This document shows positions 1 to 8,993 of a DNA stretch of 64,000 bases, piece by piece. The stretch's first letter is position 1. Each line of letters opens with the position of its first letter. The position numbers were made by a program, and so were the translations under genes. Origin of the DNA: Syntrophus gentianae (GTDB lineage Bacteria > Desulfobacterota > Syntrophia > Syntrophales > Syntrophaceae); NCBI RefSeq assembly GCF_900109885.1, contig NZ_FOBS01000018.1:1-64000 (forward strand), in the 5' to 3' direction. The notes under the pieces are model-generated. The model worked only from the letters and a program-made list of their open reading frames with translations. It did no database searches and had not been told where the DNA came from.

Positions 1-464
1 GTATAGTTGCCGCCACTCTGGTATATCCGAGCTTGGCCGTTGTTATCCTGGCTGTTCAGGGTTAACGTACCGCCGCCCGACAGGGTCGTGTTGGCTCCCA
101 ATACAAGGTCCGCATAGGCGCCGCCTCCTCCGTTCAGAACGATTGCGCCGGCGTTTGAGATCGTAGGCCCATAAACCGTAAGTGCCGTGCCCGTCTTCGC
201 GGCCAGGGTGTTGCCAGCGGCGATGGTCAGGTTGCCGACAGAAGCGCTCATATCCAGAGTGACGGTGCTGGCGCCGTTGGTGATAAGGACGTCAGTCGAG
301 GAACCATTGGGAACTGCACTTGGGTTCCAATTCCCAGCAACACTCCAAAGGCCATCTCCACTAACGTTCCACGACTGCGCATACGCTGGCCTTATCGTTG
401 GTGCCAGCCAAAGCAGGCCTCCAAGCCACAAAAGGACGAGCGCTAAAACCTTTACTTTCTTCAC
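1..464 (-). CDS. Large secreted repeat protein, copy 1 (5' part only)
   Basis: The reading frame is open from a GTG start at 464 to the window edge, so only the first ~154 residues are seen. The start follows a GGAGGT ribosome site and encodes a clear signal peptide (KKVKVLALVLLWLGGLLWLA, ending near AYA). The mature part (DGLWSVAGNWNPSAVPNG, then Gly/Asn/Thr-rich beta-helix-like sequence such as TLSGGGTLTLNSQ) matches the N-terminus of the protein at 10858-14673. It lies 207 bp downstream of the lipoprotein gene 672-1088, the same order as in the second copy. Probably a beta-helical surface protein or adhesin. No stop or C-terminal sorting signal can be seen because the gene runs out of the window. 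Confidence 0.75.
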   Translation of the reverse strand, partial: MKKVKVLALVLLWLGGLLWLAPTIRPAYAQSWNVSGDGLWSVAGNWNPSAVPNGSSTDVLITNGASTVTLDMSASVGNLTIAAGNTLAAKTGTALTVYGPTISNAGAIVLNGGGGAYADLVLGANTTLSGGGTLTLNSQDNNGQARIYQSGGNY

Positions 465-671
465 GAATCCACCTCCGTTTGATGTCCGTACCGTTCTCAT
501 CCTTGCTCCCTGCCTGTTTTCCTTTTCTTCATCCAATTATTCTCCTTTTTGAGTTCCGCTTCGTCGACAGACGGAGTTTAATCAGCTCACCTTCCATTGC
601 TTACGGTTTTTCTTTTCTGCTTCCACCTCTGCAATCCTTTCCCCATGCACCTCTTTCACAAACATCTTTCA

Positions 672-1088
672 TCATTGCTGCTGAGCCGCCGGAGGCTTCG
701 CATCCTTCGCATCCTTGATGAGCTGCGCCACCCGTGAGGTGGGCGAAACCGGCTCGATCACTGCGATGTGCTGTTTGTTGATGTACATATATTCCGGTCC
801 ATGCCATTCGTTGCCCCGCTTGATCAGGATGCTCTTCACCTCTTTACCGTCGGGACTTGCCTGGCGACCGATGTAATAAACTTCCTTGAGCAGGGGGTAG
901 TTCCCCCCGGCGTTTTCAATCCTGCCGAAAAAAACCTGTCCGTTTGCCATGAAGACAGCCTGATACTCTGTGCTGAAACTCAATTTGTCCTCCTTGGCCT
1001 TGTCCTCACAACCGGAAAGAAGAAAAGGGGAAGTACAGACCAAGAAGAACAGAACCAGGAACAAAAGAGAGCGACAAACCTTTACCAT
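672..1088 (-). CDS. Small lipoprotein, copy 1
   Basis: 138 residues. The signal peptide has a lipobox (LLSGC, Cys about residue 27), so the product should be a lipidated envelope protein. The mature domain (EYQAVFMANGQVFFGRIENA ... LIKRGNEWHGPEYMYINKQH) is near-identical to the protein at 10374-10790. The start follows AAGGAGGTTTCCC. The gene lies upstream of a large secreted protein in both copies, suggesting a partner role in secretion or anchoring. The family is not recognised by name, and the function is unknown. Confidence 0.8.
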   Translation of the reverse strand: MVKVCRSLLFLVLFFLVCTSPFLLSGCEDKAKEDKLSFSTEYQAVFMANGQVFFGRIENAGGNYPLLKEVYYIGRQASPDGKEVKSILIKRGNEWHGPEYMYINKQHIAVIEPVSPTSRVAQLIKDAKDAKPPAAQQQ

Positions 1089-1385
1089 TTCGGGAAACCT
1101 CCTTGTAGAAAACTCCGTTTATAGGCATACCCGTGCCTCGTTACCGGAAAAAGAACAAAACAATCACCCTTCTGCACGGCTGTATGCGAAAAGACCGACC
1201 CTGCTCCTCCGCAAAGAGGAGCCAAAGCGATCAACACTCACCTTTGAGAAGGGTGATTCTTGACACTCCCCCCAAGGATTGTCAATCCCGTAAAAACCGT
1301 ATTTTTCTAAGAGGAATACCATGAATTGGCATAAGAAAAATCAATGGCAGATAAGGGATGTGACCTAAGAGAAGAATTAAAACCA
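1089..1385 (-). promoter_or_regulatory. Conserved upstream region of lipoprotein copy 1
   Basis: The 300 bp upstream of the lipoprotein share blocks with the upstream region of copy 2 at 10084-10373. Shared blocks are CTTCTCTTAGGYCACATC (1357-1374 here), a TTGACA hexamer (1280-1285), TCTTTGCGGAGGAG followed by TCGGTCTTTTC (about 1187-1219), and GAGGCACGG next to the ribosome site. The TTGACA could be a -35 box with a weak -10, giving a leader of about 170 nt. Function is inferred from conservation only. The rest of the gap (1386-1681) shows nothing clear beyond a small hairpin at 1511-1526. Confidence 0.5.
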
Positions 1386-1681
1386 AGAGTTTATCCTATC
1401 CGGATGCCTCATCCAATTTCACACTTTGATGACAAGGGGTGAATCATTCGTCCTGATAGGTCGGCCGTCTGGTGGGAAACGAGATCCTGAGCCCCCCGGG
1501 CTTTCCCTTCCTGCCGCTACCGGCAGTTAGCTTTTTCAAGACTCGATAAATATTAGAAATGCCGGTCCTATCGGGCAGCGCGGAAGGAAAGATCGAGTAA
1601 AGAAATGTAAGGGGCTGTCACATCGCTGACGGGAAGATGGTCCTCACGTCCATACGGTTTCTGATCCGCTCCTTTAATGGG

Positions 1682-1753
1682 CTAGAGGTGAAAGGGCAGG
1701 GAAAGCTCCACATCGCCGCCATCCTGCATGTAATGAACACGGCAAATGCCGTT
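1682..1753 (-). pseudogene. Possible fragment of a histidine-kinase ATPase domain
   Basis: A 24-codon stretch read on the minus strand gives VHYMQDGGDVELSLP before a TAG. It resembles the ATP-binding N-box region of the kinase encoded at 6476-7867 (VRYTQEGSDVEISLG). There is no intact frame around it. It may be debris of a duplicated CpxA-like kinase. The match is short, so confidence is low. Confidence 0.25.
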
Positions 1754-1816
1754 TTGAAATGCCCTTGTTCGATATCGGGAGGTGAGGAATGGACATCGGT
1801 GGGGAAAACAATCTTT

Positions 1817-4800
1817 TTAACCGACGGAAGATTTCGACAGTTCCTCTTGAATCGCCAGCCCCAGCTTCTCCAGCGTGTAGGGTTTCCGGAGAAATCCCCC
1901 GGCACCCAGCTCCTGGACTTTTTTCACCCGGTCGGTTTCCGAGTATCCGCTGATGATAATCGCCTTCTGGCGGGGGTGAATCTCCAGAATCCGCCGGTAG
2001 GTCTCCAACCCGTCGATACCCGGGTCCATGATCATATCCAGCAGCAATAGATCCGCCTCATGGGACATCAGATAGGACACCGCCTCTTCCCCGCAGGAAA
2101 CGGTGGCGACCTGGTAATTCAGTTTGGTCAGGATGCTCGCCGCGAGGTGCCGTTGGCCTTCATTGTCGTCAACAACCAGCAGGGATTCTCCAGAACCCAT
2201 ATACTGATCGAGGGACAGCTGCTCCTTGTTCCGTGCCACTCCCTCGCGCGTTGCCGGGAAGTAAAGGGTGAAAACGCTTCCCACGCCTTCCTGGCTCGTC
2301 ACATCGATGTACCCGTCATGATCCTTGACCGTGCCCCAGACGATGGCCAATCCCAGACCCGTCCCGCTTTTGCCCATGACTTTTTTCGTATAGAAGGGCT
2401 CGAAGATCCTTTCCATATCCTGAGGTGAGATCCCCTGGCCGGAATCGGCCACACTGAGGACGACATAATCCCCCTCCTTCACCTCGGCATATCCTCGAAC
2501 AGGGAGATCCAGATAACAATTCGCCATTCTTATGACCACTTCCCCCGGTCCGGATATCGCCTCGGCAGCATTCGGAATCAGGTTCATCAGGGTTTTGGAG
2601 AGATGGGTGGGCGACCCTTTGATGTTCATCAAGTCGTCCTGCAGATCCATCCTGAAGGAAACCTGCGGATGATCCTCCTTCAATTTGGCAAAATCGGGGC
2701 TGTTAAAATACGAAGAGGCCAGCTCACGGAGGTTGACGACTTCCGATACCGCCACCCCTCTCCTGGCCAGGGTCAGCAGATCCTGGATCATCGCGGCGCC
2801 TCGTATCCCGGATTGGTGAATATTGACGGCATACCGTCGAAGGGGATTTCCTTCCGGAATCTCCAGCATCATCATCTCGGCATAACCCACCAATACGCCC
2901 AGGACATTGTTCAGGTCATGAGCCACGCCTCCTGCCATGGTGCCCAGAGACTCCATCTTTTCCGCCCTTCTCAGCCGTTCTTCCATCCGCTTGCGTTCCG
3001 TATTGTTGCGGACACATTCGATGGCCGCCATGACGGCGCCCTGAGGATCCCGCAGGACGGAGGCGGTAGCGGAGATGTGCACATCACCGGGAGGCAGCCC
3101 CGGCACGTAGGCTTCCCCGAAGATCCGGTCTCCCCTCCGCTGGATGGCGGTGTACTGCGCTTCGATCTCCTCATCGGGGGAAAGGACCAGATCGATCAGG
3201 ATGGGCCTCCGGTCCCCATAGAAGGGCCGGGCGTACTCCAGGTCCCCTTTGCCGAGCATCTCCTCTTTCCGGATCCCCGTCATGGATTCCATCGCCCGGT
3301 TCCACGCGATCACCCGGCCATTCCTGTCGATCACCAGGGTGGCGTCGGGAAGGAACTCGAGGATATCCGAGAACCTTTGCCGCGATTCCTGCAATGCTTC
3401 CTCCGAACGCCTTCTCTCCGAGACATCTTCAATCGAGACTTCATAGAAGGTTATTTTTCCGTTGTTTTTTGTGGCGACGGCATTGATGGAAACCCAGATT
3501 CTTGTTCCTTTTGCCGTATGGACTTCCGTCTCGAAGCCCCGGATTTCTCCCTGTTCCGAAAGCAACCCGAGGATTTTCTGCCGATCCTCCGGATTTTCCA
3601 GGCGGATCGAGGAGATCGTGGGAAGAGCGGCAAGGAAATCCGCCGGGGTTTCAAACCCCATCATCCGCGCAAGAGCCGAATTCGCCGCCGTAAGAAGGCC
3701 GTCCGGAGTAATCTGGCAAATTCCTTCAAGGGCATTATTGAAGATGGAACGATACCGGTTTTCACTCTGGCGCAAATCACGTTCCGCCTGCCAGAACTTC
3801 GACAGGTTCAGGAGAGAAAAATTTACCGCAACCGTAAGCAGAGGGATCAGAGGAGAGATGACAAGCCCATCGGTGCGAAAGGCTCCGTAAGAAAGAGCAA
3901 TCAGTCCGATCAATAGGGCAAGGGCGAAGAGAAGGCTTCCCTTCGCATTGGTTCTGGCAAAGAGGATCGTCGACAAAAGGCCCGCCAGGAGAATGAAGAA
4001 TAATTCGAGCCCCGAAATCCAGGGGGGCCTTTTCACAAAGTTAGACTGAAGAATGTTCTGGGCCGCCGTGGCGTGGATATCGACTCCCGGAAGGAAGGGG
4101 TGCACGGGCGTTATGGTTCTTTCCCCCAGCCCGGTGGCGGACGTGCCGACAAAGACAATCTTACCCTTCAGAGAAATATTCCCCTGCCGGCCGGATAGAA
4201 TGTCCAACGCGGAGACATGAGGACAGGCTTGTTCCCGATCCCGATAATGGATCAGCATATTGCCCCGGTCATCGACTGGAATGGCGGTACCCCCCAAGAG
4301 AATTTCATAGGGGTTTCCCGTGGAAGTCACTTTTACGAAGACCTGCCGGAGGTTCTTCTGTTTCATGAGGGTGGCCAGAACGAGGCTGGGGAAATACGAG
4401 CCACCGGAAGAGCCTGCTTCATATCGCATAATCAGAGGAATTCGCCGCATCAGGCCGTCGATGTCGAAAGAGGCGTTGATAAAACCGGTTGAAGTGACGG
4501 CGGCATCAAAGATCGGCAAATTGCAGACGACCCCCGAGGCCTTGTGAAAGGGCTGGTTTTCCGAATGGAAGTCAGCGGTCCCGAGGAGTACGACGGAAAG
4601 CGGCTGGAACACACATTCCCTCGAAATAAAGGCTTCTCCGTTAAAGAAGAATTTCCTGGCGAGGACAAAAGGACCGGTGCTGAGCGTGCGGGCGAGGAGG
4701 GCATCGCCGCTCATGTCCTCCGGCCCAACCGGTTTGACGCGGGGAGAGGCTCCATATTTTTCCTGAATGTCATGGGAGAACCTGCTTACGGATCGATGAT

Positions 4801-5134
4801 CCGCCTCTGAGAACAACAGATCGACCCCGATGGCGGAGGGTCCCTGCGCGTTGATCCCTTTGAACAGCCGCGCAATAACGTGCCGGGGCCAGGGCCACTG
4901 CCCGACGGCCTGAAGGCTTCGTTCATCGATATCGATGATCACAATGTCCGTTGCAGGTTTCTCAACCGGGTTTTCATGAAGGATGGCATCGTAAAACCGC
5001 AGCTCTAGAAAGCGGAAAAAGGGGGGCTCCAGGATGTAGAGGAGGGAAAAGAGAACCGTAACCATGAACCCGTAAAAGTACAACCGATGACGGCTTCGCC
5101 AGACATTCCTGAGAAGGGGTCCCAATCTTTCCAT
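1817..5134 (-). CDS. CHASE2-PAS hybrid sensor histidine kinase
   Basis: 1105 residues. One N-terminal membrane helix (about 18-36) is followed by an extracytoplasmic CHASE2 domain (about 40-345; DIDERSLQAVGQWPWPR is typical). Then come a cluster of membrane helices (about 360-435), two PAS domains (about 455-705), a HisKA with the phospho-acceptor in GGVAHDLNNVLG, an HATPase (GTGLGLAIVWG) and a C-terminal receiver with DMIMD. It should autophosphorylate and pass phosphate to its own receiver. No output domain is fused. It is the last gene of a FecR-OmpA-CHASE2 row (6340 to 1817). The C-terminal half is paralogous to the kinase at 15808-19128. Confidence 0.9.
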   Translation of the reverse strand: MERLGPLLRNVWRSRHRLYFYGFMVTVLFSLLYILEPPFFRFLELRFYDAILHENPVEKPATDIVIIDIDERSLQAVGQWPWPRHVIARLFKGINAQGPSAIGVDLLFSEADHRSVSRFSHDIQEKYGASPRVKPVGPEDMSGDALLARTLSTGPFVLARKFFFNGEAFISRECVFQPLSVVLLGTADFHSENQPFHKASGVVCNLPIFDAAVTSTGFINASFDIDGLMRRIPLIMRYEAGSSGGSYFPSLVLATLMKQKNLRQVFVKVTSTGNPYEILLGGTAIPVDDRGNMLIHYRDREQACPHVSALDILSGRQGNISLKGKIVFVGTSATGLGERTITPVHPFLPGVDIHATAAQNILQSNFVKRPPWISGLELFFILLAGLLSTILFARTNAKGSLLFALALLIGLIALSYGAFRTDGLVISPLIPLLTVAVNFSLLNLSKFWQAERDLRQSENRYRSIFNNALEGICQITPDGLLTAANSALARMMGFETPADFLAALPTISSIRLENPEDRQKILGLLSEQGEIRGFETEVHTAKGTRIWVSINAVATKNNGKITFYEVSIEDVSERRRSEEALQESRQRFSDILEFLPDATLVIDRNGRVIAWNRAMESMTGIRKEEMLGKGDLEYARPFYGDRRPILIDLVLSPDEEIEAQYTAIQRRGDRIFGEAYVPGLPPGDVHISATASVLRDPQGAVMAAIECVRNNTERKRMEERLRRAEKMESLGTMAGGVAHDLNNVLGVLVGYAEMMMLEIPEGNPLRRYAVNIHQSGIRGAAMIQDLLTLARRGVAVSEVVNLRELASSYFNSPDFAKLKEDHPQVSFRMDLQDDLMNIKGSPTHLSKTLMNLIPNAAEAISGPGEVVIRMANCYLDLPVRGYAEVKEGDYVVLSVADSGQGISPQDMERIFEPFYTKKVMGKSGTGLGLAIVWGTVKDHDGYIDVTSQEGVGSVFTLYFPATREGVARNKEQLSLDQYMGSGESLLVVDDNEGQRHLAASILTKLNYQVATVSCGEEAVSYLMSHEADLLLLDMIMDPGIDGLETYRRILEIHPRQKAIIISGYSETDRVKKVQELGAGGFLRKPYTLEKLGLAIQEELSKSSVG

Positions 5135-5209
5135 GGCTTTATTCGTTCCCTGACTTTTTTTACTCCCACCTGTCAGACAAGCAAAAAGTCTACCGGAGCA
5201 AGCACTTTG

Positions 5210-5818
5210 CTAGCGGATGACGATTTCAACCCGCCGGTTTTCCGGTTCGGAGACCTCATCGGCGGTCTTGATCAGCGGATTATCTTCCCCATGTGACGAT
5301 ACCTCGACCATCCCGGGATCAACCCCTCTTGCAACCAGCAGGTGTTTCACCGTCATCGCCCTATCTAAGCCCAAACGGAAATTTCTCTTTCTTTCACCCA
5401 CCCGATCCGTATGTCCCACGATTGAGATCTCAGCCGGCTGAATCCTGTTGATGGAAAGGAGAACATCATCCAGCTTACCCTTTGATTCCTCCGTTAATTC
5501 CTTTGAATCACTCAAAAAATACAGAGCATAATGCACAGGGGCCCCGGGCATGGCCTCCATGGCTTTCCCAAAGAGCCTCTTGATCTCGTCTTCCTTGAGC
5601 ACTTTGGGGGGAGTTGGCGGTGTCTGCAGGGAGAGGATTTCCGTCGCCTGGTTCGGCGCATCCAGTCTCAACGATCCCCCCTGATTGTGGATTTCAATGG
5701 CGCCCGTTTTTCCGTCCTGATCGGGCAGAAGGACGATCATGCTATTCCCGGCAGTACAGGCAGTCAACAGGATGGCAACACAAAGAGCAAAAATAAACCG
5801 TAAAAAGATCCTGGCCAT
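5210..5818 (-). CDS. OmpA-family lipoprotein
   Basis: 202 residues, starting at the ATG behind AAGAGGAGGAACC rather than an upstream in-frame codon. Signal peptide with lipobox LLTAC, then a linker and a C-terminal OmpA peptidoglycan-binding domain (about 95-200; SIVGHTDRVGERKRNFRLGL and NRRVEIVIR). It should tether the outer membrane to the cell wall. It sits between FecR (5879-6340) and the CHASE2 kinase, and a paralogue with the same neighbour occurs at 37824-38471. OmpA/FecR/CHASE2 sets are a recurrent arrangement, so this may be the envelope part of a sensing complex. Confidence 0.85.
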   Translation of the reverse strand: MARIFLRFIFALCVAILLTACTAGNSMIVLLPDQDGKTGAIEIHNQGGSLRLDAPNQATEILSLQTPPTPPKVLKEDEIKRLFGKAMEAMPGAPVHYALYFLSDSKELTEESKGKLDDVLLSINRIQPAEISIVGHTDRVGERKRNFRLGLDRAMTVKHLLVARGVDPGMVEVSSHGEDNPLIKTADEVSEPENRRVEIVIR

Positions 5819-5878
5819 GAGGTTCCTCCTCTTCGAAAAAGGTAGGATAACTGGTGATTTGTCCATGCATTGATTGTG

Positions 5879-6340
5879 CTATTTCTCTGCTAGAGAAACG
5901 ATAAACTGCGTGCCGCGGATACCGATGTCACCCACGGGCGTGGAAAACTTAACGGACTGGGGGGATAGCTTGCCGATGATTCCTGAAGAAAACAGGGCGC
6001 AACCCTTGATCAATCTGACGAAGAGACTCAACTTTTCTTCTCCGGGAGAGAATTCGAATTCCCTTATGTTGACCTCGCTGTTCGGCCCCAGAGCAATCAG
6101 CGTGTCGTCTCTGAGCACTGCGCCAAGAGAACCGTTCGCACCTGTTCTCAGGAGGTCATTCCTGAATATCTTTTCATTGATTCGCGCCGGGAGGATATTT
6201 TTTCCTCTCGAGATCGATGCTTCTCCTTTTGTTGTTTTCACATAACCGACAACCTCATCAGCCGCCTGCGAGGAAACGGAAGAAACAAGGAAAAAAGCCA
6301 TTATCGCAAAAATGACTCCGAGAAAAAACATCCTGAGCAT
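5879..6340 (-). CDS. FecR-domain periplasmic protein
   Basis: 153 residues from the ATG that has AGAGGA six bases upstream. A signal peptide (MLRMFFLGVIFAIMAFFLV, cleavage near SSQA) is followed by a FecR fold (about 30-130; NDLLRTGANGSLGAVLRDDT, LGPNSEVNIREFEF) and a C-terminal motif DIGIRGTQFIV typical of the group. It lacks the transmembrane anti-sigma segment of true FecR, so a structural or signal-relay role in the periplasm is more likely than iron sensing. First gene of the FecR-OmpA-CHASE2 row. Paralogue at 38468-38923. Confidence 0.85.
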   Translation of the reverse strand: MLRMFFLGVIFAIMAFFLVSSVSSQAADEVVGYVKTTKGEASISRGKNILPARINEKIFRNDLLRTGANGSLGAVLRDDTLIALGPNSEVNIREFEFSPGEEKLSLFVRLIKGCALFSSGIIGKLSPQSVKFSTPVGDIGIRGTQFIVSLAEK

Positions 6341-6475
6341 GATCATTTCCTCTTGCAACTTTTTAAAGGTCTTATATCCTTTCTCAGCAGGTACGTCAAA
6401 ACTTTATTGAATCTTTTGAATTGTTCCGAGAAATACCAGATCGGGCTTTTGGCGAACCTCATCCCGGCAGGAAGG

Positions 6476-7867
6476 TTACCCCTCGCGGAAAAGCGGCAGG
6501 ACGATTTCAACGATCAGTCCCCCACCGGGGGCATTGGCCGCGAGAATTGTACCGCCGTGAAGACGGACCGCGGATTCCGAAATCGCCAATCCCAGACCGG
6601 TCCCCCCGGTTTCCCGTTCCCGGCTGTCACTGACACGGTAGAAGGGCGTAAAGAGATGAGGGAGGGCCTCCTCGGGCACTCCCGGGCCATGATCCCGAAC
6701 GATAACAACGACTTTTCTTCCGGGAGGATCGGCCGGGCCGAGGGAAATCTCCACATCGCTGCCCTCCTGTGTGTAACGAACGGCATTGCGGGCGACATTG
6801 CCGATCGCCTGCCGCAGCAGTTCCTCATCGCCTTCCACAAAACAGGCCGGCTGGGCATCGAGCGTCACCCCCCGGCCAAGTCCCTGGGCCTCAAAATCAC
6901 TATCTTCGGCAATCTCCCGGAGTAGTTTCGTCAAGTCGATCCTTTTCTTTTCCAGAGTGGCGATTCCCGATTCGACGCGGCTCAATGTCAGGAGGTGCCC
7001 GATCATCTCATTGAGCCGGTCCGACTCCCTACCGATTCTGACCAGAAATCTTTCCAACTCAGCCTTTGATCCCTTGCGGCAAAGCTCAAGGGCCACATTC
7101 AACCGCGCCAGGGGCGAGCGGAGTTCGTGGGAAATGTCCCGCAGCAGTTTGCGCTGGGAATTCAGCAGGGATTCGATCCGTTCCGCCATACCGTCGAAAT
7201 CGAGGGCCAGCAGAGCAATTTCATCCTTTCGCCTGCCGATCGATGGGGCAACGCGGACGGAAAGATCTCCGGCTGCCAGTTGCCGCGCTGCCGTTCCGAG
7301 CTTCAGAATGGGCGAGGTCAGATAGCGGGCCAGGAGGTAGCAGACAAGCCCTGATACCATCAGAACCACCAGCAGACGCATGGCAACCATGGTCCAGGAA
7401 TCCGGCCCCCCCGGCGGTAATGGAGGACGGCCCGGCGTTTGAGCCACTAAAGCGGAGAGCTCCCCTTCCGGACCTTTTACCCGCACTCTCTGCCAGTTTC
7501 TCTCTTCCTCAAAATGACGGCCGGCCGCCTTTTCCCCGTCAGGGGGGAACACCTTCTGCGGCTCCTCAGCTGCACCCGGCAGACCGGTCAGAGCCATGCC
7601 GTTCTTATCGAGGAGGACAATCCGGATTCCCGTGGACTCCCGGAGTTGGGCTGCAAAATTTTCGGCTGCTCTCCTGCCTTCATGCTGGTAAATCCATGCC
7701 ATTGACTGCCCGTGGACATCCATTGGCGGACCGGGCATGGGGTGAGGTCCCGTGCGGAAGGGACCAGACCCGGTCAGCCAGTCCAACATCAGGATACCAC
7801 CGATCATGAAGAGGGTCGTTACCCAGAAGGACAGGCAGATCTTGATGAACAGATTATTCCGGAACAT
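6476..7867 (-). CDS. CpxA-like sensor histidine kinase
   Basis: 463 residues. Two membrane helices (about 8-28 and 160-182) flank a periplasmic domain of about 130 residues with a Pro/Gly-rich start. HAMP (about 180-235), HisKA (LLRDISHELRSPLARL, His near 247) and HATPase (GTGLGLAISESAVRLHGG) follow. Downstream of and cotranscribed with its response regulator at 7895-8620 (27 bp gap). The arrangement and the proline-rich sensor resemble CpxA/RstB-type envelope-stress kinases. The signal is not evident from sequence. Confidence 0.9.
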   Translation of the reverse strand: MFRNNLFIKICLSFWVTTLFMIGGILMLDWLTGSGPFRTGPHPMPGPPMDVHGQSMAWIYQHEGRRAAENFAAQLRESTGIRIVLLDKNGMALTGLPGAAEEPQKVFPPDGEKAAGRHFEEERNWQRVRVKGPEGELSALVAQTPGRPPLPPGGPDSWTMVAMRLLVVLMVSGLVCYLLARYLTSPILKLGTAARQLAAGDLSVRVAPSIGRRKDEIALLALDFDGMAERIESLLNSQRKLLRDISHELRSPLARLNVALELCRKGSKAELERFLVRIGRESDRLNEMIGHLLTLSRVESGIATLEKKRIDLTKLLREIAEDSDFEAQGLGRGVTLDAQPACFVEGDEELLRQAIGNVARNAVRYTQEGSDVEISLGPADPPGRKVVVIVRDHGPGVPEEALPHLFTPFYRVSDSRERETGGTGLGLAISESAVRLHGGTILAANAPGGGLIVEIVLPLFREG

Positions 7868-7894
7868 GAATTTCCTCTGTTATTGCTCAGCCCG

Positions 7895-8620
7895 CTAACC
7901 GGACACCCTGGGGAGGAGATAGATGTAACCGCTGCCGCGGACTGCCTTGATCCGTTCCGAACCGGCGCCGCCCCGCCCCAGTTTTTTCCGGAGATTACTG
8001 ACATGCACGTCGATGCTCCGGTCATAGGGTCCCAGAGGCCGGCCCAACACCGAACGGGTCAGTTCTTCCCGCATCACGACATATCCCGCCCGGTAGAGGA
8101 GCTTTTCCAGAAGTTCAAACTCGACTGCGGTCAGTTCGATATCCTTTCCCCCGCAGAGGACCCTGCGTGTCCCTACCTCCAGCTCAACATCCCCTACCCG
8201 GTGCCGAACGGCCACCGTACTCGTGGAGATCTGCCCAGCCTCGCCATGTACCCGACGCAGGATCGCCCGCATCCGGGCCACCAACTCCCGCGGGTTGAAG
8301 GGTTTGGGAAGATAATCATCCGCACCCAGTTCCAGACCGACGATTCGATCTACATCGTCACCTCTGGCGGTCAGCATCAGGACCGGGGTGCCGATCCGGA
8401 CGCGCAGACGCCTGAGAATCTCAAATCCGTCAAGCCCCCCCGGCAGCATGACATCGAGAACGATTAAACCGTATGATCCGGCCAGTGCCTTTTCAATTCC
8501 CTTTTCACCATCGTAAACCACTTCGACCTGAAACCCTTCGCTTGAAAGATACTCCGTCAAAAGTTCACAAAGATCCCGGTCATCGTCGATCACCAGGACA
8601 TGTTCCTCTGTATGAGCCAT
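7895..8620 (-). CDS. OmpR/CpxR-family response regulator
   Basis: 241 residues from the ATG of MAHTEEHVLVIDDD; a longer in-frame start exists but has no better ribosome site. Receiver (about 5-118) with acidic pocket DDD, phospho-acceptor in VLDVMLPG and the conserved Lys in YLPKPFNPRE. C-terminal winged-helix DNA-binding domain (about 140-238; SIDVHVSNLRKKLG, IKAVRGSGYIY). Pairs with the kinase at 6476-7867. Targets are unknown; the neighbouring envelope genes are obvious candidates. Confidence 0.92.
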   Translation of the reverse strand: MAHTEEHVLVIDDDRDLCELLTEYLSSEGFQVEVVYDGEKGIEKALAGSYGLIVLDVMLPGGLDGFEILRRLRVRIGTPVLMLTARGDDVDRIVGLELGADDYLPKPFNPRELVARMRAILRRVHGEAGQISTSTVAVRHRVGDVELEVGTRRVLCGGKDIELTAVEFELLEKLLYRAGYVVMREELTRSVLGRPLGPYDRSIDVHVSNLRKKLGRGGAGSERIKAVRGSGYIYLLPRVSG

Positions 8621-8917
8621 AACCTTTCCCTCGAGGAAATTATTACCGGCTTTTTTTGCCAGTTGGAGTTTCTTGCCCGCATCCATCAGTCCGAGAGGAT
8701 GCATTCTGCCACAAAACTGCGGCACATAATGTTAAGAATTGCAAAGATGCGTCTTTCTTTTTTGTTCATAAGCCAAACTCCATTGCATATCCCGATAAGT
8801 GTCGCTCCTCGGCCTTGCCGGATAAAACAACAGGAATGCCCCGGAAGGGTTTTATGACCCAACCTTTACCTTAAGATTTGTAAATCTGAAGCCATGGCAT
8901 TCCCGGACTTCTTCAAG

Positions 8918-8933
8918 TGGCATAACCACTGCT
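8918..8933 (+). promoter_or_regulatory. Sigma54-type -24/-12 promoter candidate
   Basis: TGGCATAACCACTGCT matches the -24/-12 consensus (TGGCACGNNNNTTGCW) with both invariant dinucleotides GG and GC at the correct 10-bp spacing. It lies 60 bp upstream of the EF-hand gene start at 8994. The rest of the gap 8621-8917 holds no visible gene. A short palindrome AGATTTGTAAATCT lies just upstream of the promoter. Confidence 0.5.
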
Positions 8934-8993
8934 CATCCCTTTTTTCGAAAAAGATCCATGGATCAACATAACCAAAGCAGAAAGGAGATAAGC

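Noticed and set aside
1511..1526. Rho-independent terminator on the plus strand
   Set aside because: The stem is only 6 bp and no plus-strand gene lies upstream.
2603..3916. Long plus-strand reading frame opposite the CHASE2 kinase
   Set aside because: It is the shadow of the minus-strand kinase, whose domains are unmistakable.
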